Positions 10,928-21,631 of a DNA stretch of 64,000 nucleotides are shown one piece after another; position 1 is the stretch's first letter, and every line of letters begins with the position of its first letter. The stretch is from Ctenosaura bakeri (taxonomy: Eukaryota > Chordata > Lepidosauria > Squamata > Iguanidae). Made by a program: the position numbers and the translations under genes. The stretch lies in NCBI GenBank assembly GCA_948474755.1, contig CAOLHI010001036.1, forward strand, positions 62,001 through 126,000, in the 5' to 3' direction. Under the pieces are notes generated by a model. It was not told the origin of the DNA. It worked only from the letters and a program-made list of their open reading frames with translations, and did not search any database.

Positions 10928-11939
10928 TATTTATTTTTAATCGTTTTTATTGGATTGTGGTATTACCAGAAGCTTTAATTTACACAGCCTTCTCATAGCT
11001 TGGTTACCAACTGGCTATGGTTTCAAACTCAGTTCACTGAAACAAACAAACAAACAAAACACAAGGATTTTCCTTTTTAAATTTCCATTAATAAAAACTA
11101 AAGCTTTCTATACTTTATATACCACAGCACTGAATGCTGTTCGTTTAGAGTTTTTTCTCTATAGAATAGCTCTTCTCTAGATAAACCTCAGAAGCAGAGA
11201 ACCCTCTATAGCATTACAAATTTCTTCTGTACATTGTTACATCAGCCTTCTTCAGGTTCTACGTGCTGAGGTGGATGAACCTTTTCATACAGTAAGACCC
11301 ATTTAGATTTCCAATACACAAAGTTGGCAAAAAAGTCCTCTTTGCCAAACAGAAGTCATTGGTCCACTTCTTGCTTTAACCTTCCTCTTGCTAAGCTCAT
11401 TATTGTTCCAACTATAAATGTGGCCAATGTTCCACATGCACTGAAGTAAATGTATGGGCTTTTTCACACTTTGGGAAGAAAACGGGGCAGTCTGTTACTC
11501 ACCGGACTGGTGTGCTCCCTCCGACGATCCATGCTGATCCAGAGCAGTGCGTGCCCGCACTACACACTGATCCGGGGATGAAAATGGAGGCTTCCGGTTG
11601 GTGGAAACTCTTCACCAACCGAAGAAGCTCGCCAGCTGGAGGCCTGCCCCCAGAAGATCTGCAGCCTTGTGCTGGTGCAAGCCTGCAGATCTGCACATTA
11701 GCGCAGCGATGGACTGGGGCGCGTCAGGCTATTGAAAGACCTGTTTTAAGCGGTCTTTCAATAGCATGGCGAACCACCAGTTCTGGTCGTTCCGGAGTGG
11801 GTTGAAGTCCGAAACTACAGAAAGTAGTCCGGACTAAGTTCGCCCCCAAGTGCAAACGTCCTCCCTGGAGGACACACTGTCCCGTTTTAAAAACAAAATG
11901 CGGAAAAGGACTAAGACAGCGAATACCAATATTCTATCA
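10928..11939 (-). mobile_element. LINE-like insertion with a 13-bp target duplication
   Basis: A 1012-bp insert splits Rep-A copy 3. It is bounded by perfect 13-base direct repeats, GTTGCAAACTGAT at 10915-10927 and 11940-11952. Its left edge is T/A-rich (TATTTATTTTTAATCGTTTTTATTGG), as expected for the tail of a minus-strand retrotransposon. A long duplication with an A-rich tail fits L1-type target-primed insertion. The 10928-11455 portion would then be LINE 3' UTR, with no coding frame to confirm it. A family D element (11456-11910) is nested inside. Confidence 0.55.
11456..11910 (-). mobile_element. Family D element, copy 1 (nested)
   Basis: The ends are imperfect inverted repeats. The left reads GGCTTTTTCACACTTTGGG...AAAACGGGGCAGT, and the right reverse-complemented reads CCTTTTCCGCATTTTG...AAAACGGGACAGT. 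The interior matches 61034-61600 in reverse orientation: CACCAACCGAAGAAGC against ACCAACCGGAAGCC, the GATCTGCAGGCT motifs, and the TTGAAAGACC...GGTCTTTCAA hairpin at about 11733-11762. It is CpG-richer than its surroundings. No transposase; non-autonomous. Confidence 0.65.
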
Positions 11940-12042
11940 GTTGCAAACTGATATCAAAGTGCGGAAGAGTTTGCATTCAATTAATTCAGGAAAGGGCTGA
12001 GCCTTGCTCTTCCCAGTAGGCTCAGGCAAAATCAAACTGCAT
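11940..12042 (+). mobile_element. Rep-A copy 3, middle part
   Basis: After the duplicated 13 bases it continues ATCAAAGTGCGGAAGAG, then TTGCTCTTCCCAGTAGGCTCAGGCAAAATCAAACTGCAT. It is then interrupted by an oppositely oriented Rep-A copy and resumes at about 12390. Confidence 0.7.
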
Positions 12043-12389
12043 AACCTCCAACATTTCATAGATGAAAAATGGACACATGTGGGCAGGCAACATCAGAGCA
12101 TGATAAAGAAGGAAAAAATATTAATGAAGAAGAACACAACAAGTAAGAGAGGCTGCACCAGTTTGTTTTTTCCTGAGTCTTCAGGGAAGGACAAAATTCC
12201 ACCCCTTCTCTCCTCTCCCTGCTGAGTTGAGTGTAAACTACTTTTGCACTTTAAATTGATTTTTCAGTGATTCAGGTAAGCTGAGGACAAAGAGAGAAAG
12301 TGGGAAGAAGAAAAAGAAATGAGAACATTTTAAAAGCAGCTGGAAAGTGGAATGTTAGAGGATTAATCAGGACTATCAGAGGATATGAT
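12043..12389 (-). mobile_element. Rep-A copy 4 inserted inside copy 3
   Basis: Starting AACCTCCAACATTTCATAGATGAAAAATGG, this is the reverse complement of the family, running through CAAGTAAGAGAGGCTGCACCAG and CTACTTTTGCACTTTAAATTG to ATTAATCAGGACTATC. Copy 3 sequence lies on both sides, so it inserted into a relative in opposite orientation. I cannot read an exact target duplication. Confidence 0.7.
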
Positions 12390-12497
12390 ACTGCTCTAGC
12401 TTCTTCTAACTTGGTTTTTCTTCTTCATTTGCCATCTTGCCAACACTCATTTGGCCTTATGTATCCTGGTTTTCGTCTGTGAAATGTGGGAGGGAAT
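12390..12497 (+). mobile_element. Rep-A copy 3, right end
   Basis: TAGCTTCTTCTAACTTGG, TCTTCTTCATTTGCCATCTTGCC and TATCCTGGTTTTCGTCTGTGAAATGTGGGAGGG are the terminal third of Rep-A in plus orientation. They complete the copy begun at 10774. Confidence 0.7.
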
Positions 12498-13941
12498 GGG
12501 ATGGTCCTTAAATGGGAAAGATGTTATGGACCTAATTTATTTTCCCAAGTCTTCCCTACTGGTAGTGTCCATAGAGCTTGGAAATAACTGGTTACAAATA
12601 ATGGGACATTTGTGCTTAACCCCTTTTCATAACAATTAATTTTAAGTACATTTCATTGCAGTTGTAATTTCTTTCCAGTAACACTGTACCTGTTTTAGCT
12701 GTTTTTATAGTTATTAGTAAATGGCCTTGCTAAATGGTGAAGAAGGAATATTATATATTTCTTCTGCTTGCTTTGGCTGCTCATGCTCTGTTGTGATGCA
12801 CTCCAGGTCTGTGGCTTGTAGTATTCAATTTTTTAAAAAAACTATTTTAATTACTTTCCAGAAACGGAAAGCCAAGTGTTAATTTTTTAAAAAACGATGC
12901 CTGTAAAGCCATCAAACTTTATAGGGATGTTGGGACCATCACAGTAACTAATTATTTGCATAAATAACTCCCTAAGCATTTAAGGGTGAGCACTTTTCAC
13001 AGAAATAGAGGATTTGGTCCTATGAGTCCCATTGATTGCTAAGCTAAGAAAGGCACAAAATAGATGAATAATCTAAAATAAATAAAGGAAAGGAAAAGAA
13101 AGGAAAGAGAAAGAAAGGAAAATATGTAGTGCAATGGGTATGCCTGACTGAATGCCCCCACTTTTTAAAAATTCCTTCTGGGTTTTAAACTGTAGAACTG
13201 TGTGCATGTCCAGACACAGTATATAATGTTCTTAGACTGATGTTTTGTTTTGCTCATGGGCAAATTCTTATCTTAAGCTAAACTCCAACCTGGAAGAACC
13301 ATAAGCCATTCAAATGATAAACTGCAAAAACTATTTAAGACCCATAAATAATAATAAAATAAACAAGATACCCTATTTTTGTTTATTTTGCAAAGACAGC
13401 AGATATTTAAGCATGACATATTTTGGGCTTGTGATACTCTGTGTATATTTAGCTGTGGAATGCTTTCCTAAATGACTTTAAAAATAATTCACAAATGAGA
13501 TTTTCCAGCTACTGCAATAAAAGATAACAAAGGCATGTAAACAAAGCAATGGGCAACTTCTGGTTATGGTGTTTTTCCCCCCTGGGAATGGAGGAAGGGT
13601 GTTAATGCCATTTAGGTTGTAGCCTCCTATGTATTCTTAATCAGGAGTATATCCCATCAAACACCCAAGTAAACACTCATAGGTTTGGGCTGCGTGCCAA
13701 GGGAAGGATCAAGGTCAAACTACACATAAGACAGAAGATCCATGCCTGGTTTCCCTGATGCTTTTGGTTTATTCTCCTCCTTTAAAGTTAAATGTGACTT
13801 CAGAGGGCTCTGAATATGATCAGATACAGGAGTTGGGAAGGAGGGGTTGCTTCAGCCATTTTCCCAATCTAAAGTACATCTCTAAGTTGTTGTTGGCTCA
13901 GTTGAACTGAAGGATTAAAAGATTTTCATATACATATAATA
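12498..13941. other. Unassigned non-coding stretch with an A/G-rich tract
   Basis: No gene or repeat family recognised. AAATAAAGGAAAGGAAAAGAAAGGAAAGAG at about 13078-13125 is a degenerate purine microsatellite. The sequence is AT-rich overall, with several TTTAAAAAA runs. Confidence 0.5.
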
Positions 13942-14296
13942 CAGTGCTCCCTCTACATTCATGGGTTTGACCTTTGTGAATCTGATTATTCACAAGGCAT
14001 GTGCATCCCTTTCCCTTCCATTTTCTTTCCCTCATTCCCTTGCATTCATCACCCCAGGCTTGCCAGGCTTGGGTTTAAAATGGACTTTTTTTTCCTTTTT
14101 GGATGAGTAAACCCTCTCTCTCACTGCTGGAGGTGTGTCTTCTCTCTTATGTGGCTGCATTTTCTGCTGTGCAATGACTGCTCATTGGTCAAATGCTCTC
14201 TTTGCTTCTACCCCCTCCCTTTTCAAGATGGCCACTGGAAGTAACCAGAAGAGGAGAAATGTAGTTTTTCTCCTTTTGAGGGGAAACTACTGATAA

Positions 14297-14929
14297 TGTC
14301 AACAAGAAGGAATCAAACTTCACCAACAGGGACTAGATCAACACTCCCAGCCTAAACAGAATGCCCAGGCAGTCCGAGTAGAACAGGTTCGCCGAGGAGC
14401 CCAGGACAAGTCTCAGAGGAGGCGAGTTCTGGTTGTTGGGGACTCTTTGCTAAGAGGAACTGAAACAGCAATCTGCAAAACGGACAAGCTCAATCGAGAA
14501 GTCTGTTGTCTTCCTGGGGCCAGGATCAACCACATAACGGAGAGGCTAACCAGGCTAGTCAAACCCACTGACTATAAGCCCCTCATTTTGGTTCATGTGG
14601 GAACCAATGACACTGCGAGGAGCAGCTTAAACCACATTGCAAAGGACTACGAGCGTATGGGGACCAAGCTTAAGGACCTTGGTGTGCAGGTGGTCATTTC
14701 GTCTCTCCTCCCTGTTCAAGGATACGGCGCATGTAGGGAAAGGGCAATAGTAGAGGTCAACAACTGGCTCCGCACATGGTGCCGCCAACAACGGTTTGGG
14801 TTTTTGGAACATGGCCTGAATTTCCATGAACATGGGCTTCTGGCAAGGGATGGGCTGCACCTCACAAAACTGGGCAGGAATGTTTTTGCAAACAGTCTTG
14901 CAAGGAAGATTAAGAGGTCTTTAAACTAA
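14297..14929 (+). CDS. CR1 ORF1 C-terminal SGNH/esterase domain (5'-truncated)
   Basis: The frame is open from 14297 to the TAA ending at 14929; no ATG lies near its start, and I used the whole open stretch. The SGNH-hydrolase signatures are visible in order. [13 protein letters not shown] has the nucleophile serine at 14444-14446. [10 protein letters not shown] is block III, with Asn near 14606. RDGLHLT near the C-terminus supplies the Asp and His of the triad. CR1-type ORF1 proteins are known to carry an esterase domain, thought to act with nucleic-acid binding during retrotransposition. The N-terminal part is absent, so this is not a full ORF1. ORF2 follows at once. The catalytic residues are intact. 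Confidence 0.8.
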   Translation, partial: CQQEGIKLHQQGLDQHSQPKQNAQAVRVEQVRRGAQDKSQRRRVLVVGDSLLRGTETAICKTDKLNREVCCLPGARINHITERLTRLVKPTDYKPLILVHVGTNDTARSSLNHIAKDYERMGTKLKDLGVQVVISSLLPVQGYGACRERAIVEVNNWLRTWCRQQRFGFLEHGLNFHEHGLLARDGLHLTKLGRNVFANSLARKIKRSLN

Positions 14930-15077
14930 GATCCACTGGGGAGGGAGACAATATTATTCAGGGCAAGGACTCAGAGAACACAGGGGGAAAGGCCCAAATG
15001 ATACTGGACAAGTAGTACAAGCGGCCAATGGCGGGAGGAGTAGAAACAATAGTACAGGACTTGCAGGAAGGGCCTGG

Positions 15078-17846
15078 GGACTTAAGTGTCTCTACACTAA
15101 TGCAAGGAGTATGGGAAACAAGCAGGATGAGCTTGTACTCCTAGTACAAGAAAATAAATACGATTTGATAGGCATCACTGAGACCTGGTGGGATGAGTCT
15201 CATGATTGGAATATAGGAATAGAGGGGTATAGCCTATTTTGTAAAAATAGACCAAACAAGAAAGGAGGAGGAGTAGCCTTGTATGTCAAGGATGTTTTCA
15301 TCTGTGAAGAGATCCTGGGCTTAAACCCAGAAAGCCAGGTAGAGAGCATTTGGGTAAGAATTAAGGCAGCGAGAAACAATAGGGATATTCTGGTGGGGGT
15401 TTACTACAGACCTCCAACCCAGGCTGAGGACTTGGATGACGCCTTCCTCAACCAAATGACTGAACATTCAAAGAGGAGAGATACAGTAATAATAGGAGAT
15501 TTCAATTACCCAGATATATGCTGGCAGTCAAACTCTGCCAAGACAGCAAGGTCCAGCAAGTTTCTTGCTTGTCTTGCAGACAACTTCATGGTCCAGAAGG
15601 TGGAAGAGGCCACAAGGGGATCAAATATTCTAGATCTGGTCTTGACCAACAGGGATGACCTTGTGAATGAGGTAGAAGTGGTTGGATCTTTAGGGGGGAG
15701 TGACCATGCCCTGTTGGAATTTAGCATTCAGTGGGAAGGAGAAGATAAGGGTAGCCAGACACTCGTCTTAGATTTTAAAAAAGCGGACTTCTGTAAACTT
15801 AGGGAGCTGCTGGCTGGAATTCCGTGGTCAGGAATAGTGAAAGGGAAAGGAGTTCAGGAGGCATGGGAGTTCCTTAAAAAGGAGATACTGACGGCACAGT
15901 CTAAAACTGTGCCAATAAGGAGGAAAAATGGAAGGCATCTGAAGAAACCAGAATGGTTGACTAAAGAACTCTCAGCTGAGCTAAGAGTTAAGAGAAACAC
16001 GTATAGGAAATGGAAGAAGGGGGAAACCACCAAAGAAGAATTTAAGCAAGTAGCCAGGAGATGTAGGGAGGAGGTCAGAAAGGCTAAAGCACAGAACGAA
16101 CTTAGGCTGGCCAGAGACATTAAAAACAATAAAAAGGGTTTTTTTAAATATGTACGCAGCAAAAGGAAAAAGAAGGAGACAGTAGGGTCGCTACGCAGAG
16201 AAGATGGCGAATTACTCACAGGGGGGAGAGAAAAGGCAGAGCTACTTAACACCTTCTTTGCCTCCGTATTTTCCCAGAAGGATACAAGCACTCAACCTGG
16301 CGGTAGGGGAGCAGGGGAGGAAGCAGAGGAAATGAGGCACTTAATAAGTAGAGAGGTGGTACAGGAATACCTGGCCGCATTGGATGAATTCAAGTCTCCA
16401 GGGCCAGATGAATTGCATCCTAGGATATTAAAAGAGCTGGCAGAGGTCATTTCGGAACCGCTTGCTATAATTTTTGAGAAATCTTGGAGGACAGGAGAAG
16501 TTCCAGCAAATTGGAAGAGAGCAAATGTTATCCCCATCTTCAAGAAGGGAAAAAAAGAGGACCCAAATAATTATCGCCCAGTCAGCCTGACATCGGTACC
16601 CGGAAAGATCCTGGAGCAGATCATTAAGCGTTCAGTTTCTAATCATTTAGAAAACAACGCAATAATCACGAGAAGTCAACATGGATTTCTCAAAAATAAG
16701 TCATGCCAGACTAATCTGATCTCTTTTTATGATAGAGTTACTAGCTTGATAGATGAAGGGAATGCTGTGGATGTAGCATATCTCGATTTCAGTAAGGCCT
16801 TTGACAAAGTTCCCCATGACATTCTTGCATCGAAGCTAGTAAAATGTGGGCTAGACAGGGCTACTGTTAATTGGATATGTAATTGGTTGACCGACCGAAC
16901 CCAACGGGTGATCACGGATGGCTGCTTTTCATCCTGGAGAGAAGTGACTAGTGGGGTGCCACAAGGTTCTGTCCTGGGCCCAGTGCTGTTCAATATTTTT
17001 ATCAATGACTTAGATGAAGGAATAGAGGGCATGCTCATCAAATTTGCAGATGACACCAAATTGGGAGGGGTTGCTAATATGCCAGAGGACAGGATCAAAA
17101 TTCAAAATGACCTGGATAGATTGGAGAGCTGGGCCAGGGCGAACAAAATGAAATTCAACAGTGAGAAATGTAAGGTCCTACACTTAGGCAGAAATAATGG
17201 AATACAGAAATATAGGATGGGGGACACGTGGCTGGATAGCAGTACGTGTGAAAGGGATCTAGGAGTCTTCATAGACCACAAGCTGAACATGAGTCAGCAG
17301 TGTGATGCGGCAGCCAAGAAAGCCAATGCAATTCTCGGCTGCATCAACAGGAGTATGGTGTCTAGATCGAGGGAGGTACTGGTACCACTCTACTCTGCTT
17401 TGGTTAGACCCCATCTTGAATACTGTGTCCAGTTCTGGGCACCCCAATTCAAGAAGGATATTGACAAGCTGGAGCAAGTCCAGAGGAGGGTGACCAAAAT
17501 GGTGAGAGGCCTGGAAAACATGCCCTATGAGGATAGACTGAGAGAGCTGGGTATGTTTAGTCTGCAGAAAAGGAGGTTAAGAGGGGACATGATAGCCATG
17601 TTTAAATATTTGAAGGGATGCCACGTAGAGGAAGGAGGGGGCTTGTTTTCTGCTGCTCCAGAAACCAGGACAAGGAGCAATGGATTCAAGCTGCAGGAAA
17701 GGAGATTCCACCTGAACCTCAGGAAGAACTTCCTGACAGTCAGGGCTGTCCGGCAGTGGAATCTGCTGCCTCGGAGAGTAGTGGAGTCTCCTACCTTGGA
17801 GGTTTTTAAGCAGAGGCTTGATGGCCATCTGTCGGGAGTGCTTTGA
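15078..17846 (+). CDS. CR1 ORF2: endonuclease and reverse transcriptase
   Basis: The first in-frame ATG is at 15111 and gives 911 residues. The open frame continues upstream through [11 protein letters not shown] (15078-15110), which belongs to the conserved start of the endonuclease, so the true beginning lies before that ATG. Residues below count from 15111. The APE-type endonuclease shows GITETWWDE (catalytic Glu24), GDFNYPD (Asp130, Asn132) and SDH (197-199). The reverse transcriptase has [26 protein letters not shown] (Asp559), [20 protein letters not shown] and FADD (645-648, a common variant of YADD). After RT comes the CR1 C-terminal region ending in [14 protein letters not shown]. 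There is no stop or frameshift. It nicks target DNA and copies its own RNA from the 3' end. Confidence 0.93.
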   Translation, partial: GLKCLYTNARSMGNKQDELVLLVQENKYDLIGITETWWDESHDWNIGIEGYSLFCKNRPNKKGGGVALYVKDVFICEEILGLNPESQVESIWVRIKAARNNRDILVGVYYRPPTQAEDLDDAFLNQMTEHSKRRDTVIIGDFNYPDICWQSNSAKTARSSKFLACLADNFMVQKVEEATRGSNILDLVLTNRDDLVNEVEVVGSLGGSDHALLEFSIQWEGEDKGSQTLVLDFKKADFCKLRELLAGIPWSGIVKGKGVQEAWEFLKKEILTAQSKTVPIRRKNGRHLKKPEWLTKELSAELRVKRNTYRKWKKGETTKEEFKQVARRCREEVRKAKAQNELRLARDIKNNKKGFFKYVRSKRKKKETVGSLRREDGELLTGGREKAELLNTFFASVFSQKDTSTQPGGRGAGEEAEEMRHLISREVVQEYLAALDEFKSPGPDELHPRILKELAEVISEPLAIIFEKSWRTGEVPANWKRANVIPIFKKGKKEDPNNYRPVSLTSVPGKILEQIIKRSVSNHLENNAIITRSQHGFLKNKSCQTNLISFYDRVTSLIDEGNAVDVAYLDFSKAFDKVPHDILASKLVKCGLDRATVNWICNWLTDRTQRVITDGCFSSWREVTSGVPQGSVLGPVLFNIFINDLDEGIEGMLIKFADDTKLGGVANMPEDRIKIQNDLDRLESWARANKMKFNSEKCKVLHLGRNNGIQKYRMGDTWLDSSTCERDLGVFIDHKLNMSQQCDAAAKKANAILGCINRSMVSRSREVLVPLYSALVRPHLEYCVQFWAPQFKKDIDKLEQVQRRVTKMVRGLENMPYEDRLRELGMFSLQKRRLRGDMIAMFKYLKGCHVEEGGGLFSAAPETRTRSNGFKLQERRFHLNLRKNFLTVRAVRQWNLLPRRVVESPTLEVFKQRLDGHLSGVL

Positions 17847-17930
17847 GGGTGTTCCTGCATGACAGGGAGTTGGACTGGATGGCCCGTGTGGTCTCTTCCA
17901 ACTCTACATTTCTATGATTCTATGATTCTA
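17847..17930 (+). repeat. CR1 3' UTR and octamer tail
   Basis: The untranslated end is short, with GGAGTTGGACTGGATGGCC and GTCTCTTCCAACTC. It finishes in imperfect TCTATGAT octamers, the recognition end for CR1 reverse transcriptase. The same end recurs at 21575-21627, 52390-52460 and, inverted, at 9433 and 62826. Confidence 0.92.
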
Positions 17931-18100
17931 AGTCCTTTACTATATCTTTTTTCTCCTTTTCCCTCAACACTGGGGCCAGAAAAAATGAATGGGTGGGGGA
18001 CTCTGGAGAGGAAACATGGGGGTGGGAGTTATTTGCAATATTTCCACTTTCATGAGGCTTCTGTGCCCCTAATCCTTGTGAATGTAGGGGGGCTACTGTA

Positions 18101-19957
18101 TATATAGATTGAAGAGCTCTGCAGTGTAAGCATAGTTGCCAGATGTCCCTTATTATAACAGATGCTCCCTAGGGGAAGGTCGAAAGTTTTTCCATTAATA
18201 TAGACTAAGCAAGATGATCCTAAATTCTATATATTAAAGTGCAGGCCCTTCATAAAGACAGAAATCTGTGCATCATGTGTTTTATGAATGTGCAAAATAG
18301 GTCAGTTTTACAGAGACACACATGACTAAGCTAACTGAAGTCAACACTTTCATTTGGTATTTAGGCAGAACAGAAAATTGCTAATAGCTATTTTCTGATT
18401 GTTCGTCCTGCATGTCATGAATTTGGACTGTCCCTTATTGCTGTTTTGGAAACCTGGCAACACTAAGTGTAAATCAGTTGTGCTTGGTGGCATCCCTGTT
18501 AGTGAAGTGATAAATCTGCCCCAGGACTAGAAGTCCATTGGTGACATAACACAAACACTTTTTTTTGTCTTTGTGTTTGTCTTTGTTTTTTAATTGCCAA
18601 AGATAGAGGTATTCATTACCTCTATAGCAACTCCCATACTCTTAATTTAAGATTCTGGATCGAGAGGACACTCCATGCCCATTTTGTGGCTGGGTGAGGG
18701 TAAAGGGAAGATATTGTCCAGCTATATTCCTGCATCTGGATCTACAAATGAGCAGACATCCTCTTGGACCTCCAGTGGGATCTTCTGAGGACCCTTGGCA
18801 GGTAGAGGAGGAGGATGGAGGCCTTCCCATATGATGTAGGAATCTAAGCAACAACACATGTCTTTCCTTATTCCGCTTAACCCCATTATGCTTTTGACTT
18901 GCTGCTTTCCTCATGCCTTTGACTAAGTCCCTTGTGGTATCCCAGTAGACCTGTATGTTTCTGTGATGTTAGGAGCAGGTAACTATTTTTCTGTCAAAGG
19001 CTGTATTCCTTTCATATTAATCTAATGAGTACCATATATGTATGGTGGGTTAGACTGAAGCCACCTGAGAGCTCAGTCAGAACCAAAGGTGAACACATGT
19101 CCTCTTTCTCCCTTCTTTCTTCCCAGCTACCCTTCTTTCTCTCTCCCACCCTCCCTCTCTCTGTCTTTCTTCCTATTCAGCAAGTTACTAAGAGATGAAC
19201 AAATCTTTCTTCTTTAACGTCTGAGCTGATTGCTTGCAGAGGGCTTTCAAAATGTGCATTCTGGATATAATTTCAATTACCAGTGTTACCTCAGCTTTCT
19301 TACAGCAAGTTCAGGGTGGCATACTACTTTACCAATAAGTCTCAGTAAAAGCATCATAAGTCTTACAGGTGCCAGGGTCTCAAGTGCGAGGGTTGTAGGT
19401 TGCCCAGCTGTGAATTAATTGGCTTTCTTCTGAATGATAATCTCAACTACTTTAGTGCCACTGCTTCAGTTGTTCTGATGTATAAAAGACTGTGTAAGCC
19501 TTGGATTTAGGCAGGGGATTGCTTATAGGCAATGAGAAGACATTCAGTTCTAATTCTGTGTATAGTTTGGGCTTCCTAAAACAGTGTCTGAAGCTGTTTT
19601 TCATGACTCTTAGATTCAGATCCATTAAGCTATTTTGAAGTCCTTTGTTTGGAAGAGACAGAGGATCTTTGCTGCTTTTGGTAAAAATGGAGTAAGACAG
19701 GGTTGGGGAAATTAGGTGGATGTGGAGGGAGGCAATAATCGCCCCTGGATCATTCTGGGGGTTATCAGGATTACCAAAACATCCTCAAAATAATGGCAGT
19801 AGTGGCTGGACATTCACTTTCAGACATTTTTTAAAAAGATTGATGTTAAATGATGCAGAGGAGACCTGAAATCAATTTAAAAGGTGAATCACAGCTCCTG
19901 AAGGTCTTCAGGAGCAGCAATATACCTCTCTCCTCCCAAAATTAGCAGGTAACTCAA
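18101..19957. other. Unassigned non-coding stretch
   Basis: No gene found. A pyrimidine-rich tract lies at about 19095-19175 (CTTTCTTCC and CTCTCTCCC runs) and a T-rich patch at 18551-18592. The minus-strand 90-codon frame at 18642-18914 has no domain I recognise. Confidence 0.5.
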
Positions 19958-20324
19958 ATCCTCCAACTGTCCTGATTTGGCAGAGGCAGTCATGATTAAT
20001 CCTCCATCATTCAACTAATCATCTGTTTTTAAAATGTCCTAGTTTCTCTCTCCTCTTCTCCTCCCCTTGTTCTCAGCTTACTTCAGTTTCTGCAAACTGA
20101 GTTCAGATTGCAAAAGTGGCTTAAACTCAATTAACTTAGCAAGGGGGAGAAGACAAGAATGGGGCAGAAACTTGCCCTTGTCCAGGCAAAAGCAGATGGC
20201 TGTATTCTCTTCTAGCTTGTCTGTCCTTCCTCATTAATAACTTTTGCCATCTTGACCACACTTCAACATTGCTTGGCCACATGTCCCGGTTTTCATCTGT
20301 GAAATGGTGGAGAGTATGGGAATT
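19958..20324 (+). mobile_element. Rep-A copy 5 (complete)
   Basis: A good reference copy: AATCCTCCAACTGTCCTGATTTGGCAGAGG at the left, ATTAATAACTTTTGCCATCTTGACCACA towards the right, and TTTCATCTGTGAAATGGTGGAGAGTATGG at the end. Reading the right end backwards gives CCATACTCTCCACC, an inverted match to the left end. About 365 bp with no coding potential. Confidence 0.75.
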
Positions 20325-21102
20325 GAGTGGAATTGGAGAGGGTACCGAGAGGGTTATAGAAATGGTCTTAGAACACGATTAGCCATTCCTGTAGTAGGAT
20401 AAACCAGCTGCAGTTATCAGACCACCATGTCTTCTCTTCTTCTACAAATCCCTCATAGTTCCAAGATAGACACTTCACTTGTCTACAAGTTCTGACACAC
20501 ACAAGTTTCTCTGGAGGGAGGAAATTATATCATTCCTCAAGAATTGCTCATCCAATGAATGGCATTAAGGTATGTGACTCTAGTAACTGTCTCTGGCATC
20601 AATACAGAGTCACTGGGCATTTTGTTTTAAAAAAAAAATCAAATACTCTCTGTCATCATTTCTGTTTCTTGGTCTTATCACTACTCCAGAGGGCAAGACA
20701 TTATTCAGATACTAAGAAGGGAGACCCAGAACTATTGGAGTGATTCAATCAGCTGTGACAACGGCTTTTTCATACAATACTATCATATGCAGACACTGAA
20801 ACACTCTGTCTGTTTTAGAAACTGCCAAAAATAGCTAGTGGGTGAGACATTATTCAGTCTATTCTTTGTGTCTTAAAAATGTAAGTACTGACTGAAGAAA
20901 CTGTGGGAAGAAGGCATTGTCAGTACGAAGATCTTTTTTATAGCACATCTCTTTCTGTGTATGTGAGTGTGCGTGTGTGAGAAAGGGAGAAAAAGTGACC
21001 AGGAAGGACAGAAGGAAGGAGAGAAAAAGAAAGAAGGAAAGAGAGACTTACAAATATACCTAGTATACAAAGATGAGGGCCTAAATATCCTAAAGTCACC
21101 AA
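20325..21102. other. Unassigned stretch with a purine-rich tract
   Basis: No gene supported. A run of GAAGGA/GAAAGA type purines lies at about 20980-21050, next to a short TG-rich patch (GTGTATGTGAGTGTGCGTGTGTGAG). The minus-strand frame there is a translation of low-complexity sequence. Confidence 0.5.
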
Positions 21103-21627
21103 ATCCTATTTGCTTTGGTTAGACCTCATCTGGAATACTGTGTCCAGTTCTGGGCACCTCAATTCAAGAAGGATATCAACAAGCTGGCATGTATCCAGAG
21201 GAGGGCAACCAAAATGGCGAAGGGTCTGGAAGCCATTCCCTATGAGGAGCAGCTTAGGGAGCTGGGGATATTTAACCTAGAGAAGAGAAGGTTGAGAGAG
21301 GACATGATAGCCATGTTTAAATATTTGAAGGGATGCTATGTCGAGGAGGGAGTGGGCTTGTTCTCCGTTGCTCCAGAGACTAGGACAGGGACCAATGGAT
21401 TCAAGTTGCAGGAAGAAGATTCTACCTGAACCTCAGGAAGAACTTCCTGATGGTCAGAGTTGTCTGGCAGTGGAATATGCTGCCTCGGAGTCTCCTTTTT
21501 TGGATGTTTTCAAGCAGAGGCTGGATGGCCATCTGTTGGAAGTGCTTTAATGTGGGTTCCTGCATGGCAGGGGGTTGGACTGGATGGCCCCTGTGGTCTT
21601 CCAACTCTATGATTCTATGATTGTATG
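21103..21627 (+). mobile_element. CR1 LINE 3' fragment
   Basis: It starts at TTGCTTTGGTTAGACCTCATCTGGAATAC, equivalent to about 17397 in the intact CR1. The partial frame 21115-21429 reads [20 protein letters not shown], then breaks by frameshift and continues in another frame to GHLLEVL at 21550. The 3' UTR and octamer tail follow. It is more diverged from the intact copy than the one at 62826 (for example [18 protein letters not shown]). Confidence 0.92.
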
Positions 21628-21631
21628 ATCT

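Larger units (their letters stand above)
14290..17930 (+). mobile_element. CR1 LINE, nearly complete, coding-intact ORF2
   Basis: This 3.6-kb non-LTR retrotransposon retains the end of ORF1 (esterase domain), all recognisable blocks of ORF2, a short 3' UTR (CTGCATGACAGGGAGTTGGACTGGATGGCC), and the diagnostic terminal repeat TTCTATGATTCTATGATTCTA. There is no poly-A, as usual for CR1. The 5' side appears truncated within ORF1: the frame is open back to 14297 and then meets TAA. No long target duplication is visible, also normal for CR1. Uninterrupted reading frames imply a relatively recent insertion into the older family F element. Confidence 0.92.
13942..18098 (+). mobile_element. Family F (Tigger/pogo-like) element, interrupted by CR1
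   Basis: It begins CAGTGCTCCCTCTACATTCATGGGTTTGACCTTTGTGAATCTGATTATTCAC and ends with the inverted form, GTGCCCCTAATCCTTGTGAATGTAGGGGGGCTACTG. The dinucleotide TA flanks it on both sides (13940-13941 and 18099-18100). CAGT ends plus a TA duplication are the signature of Tc1/mariner-type pogo/Tigger elements. The original element is about 500 bp, split into 13942-14290 and 17931-18098 by a CR1 insertion. It encodes no transposase. Confidence 0.7.
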
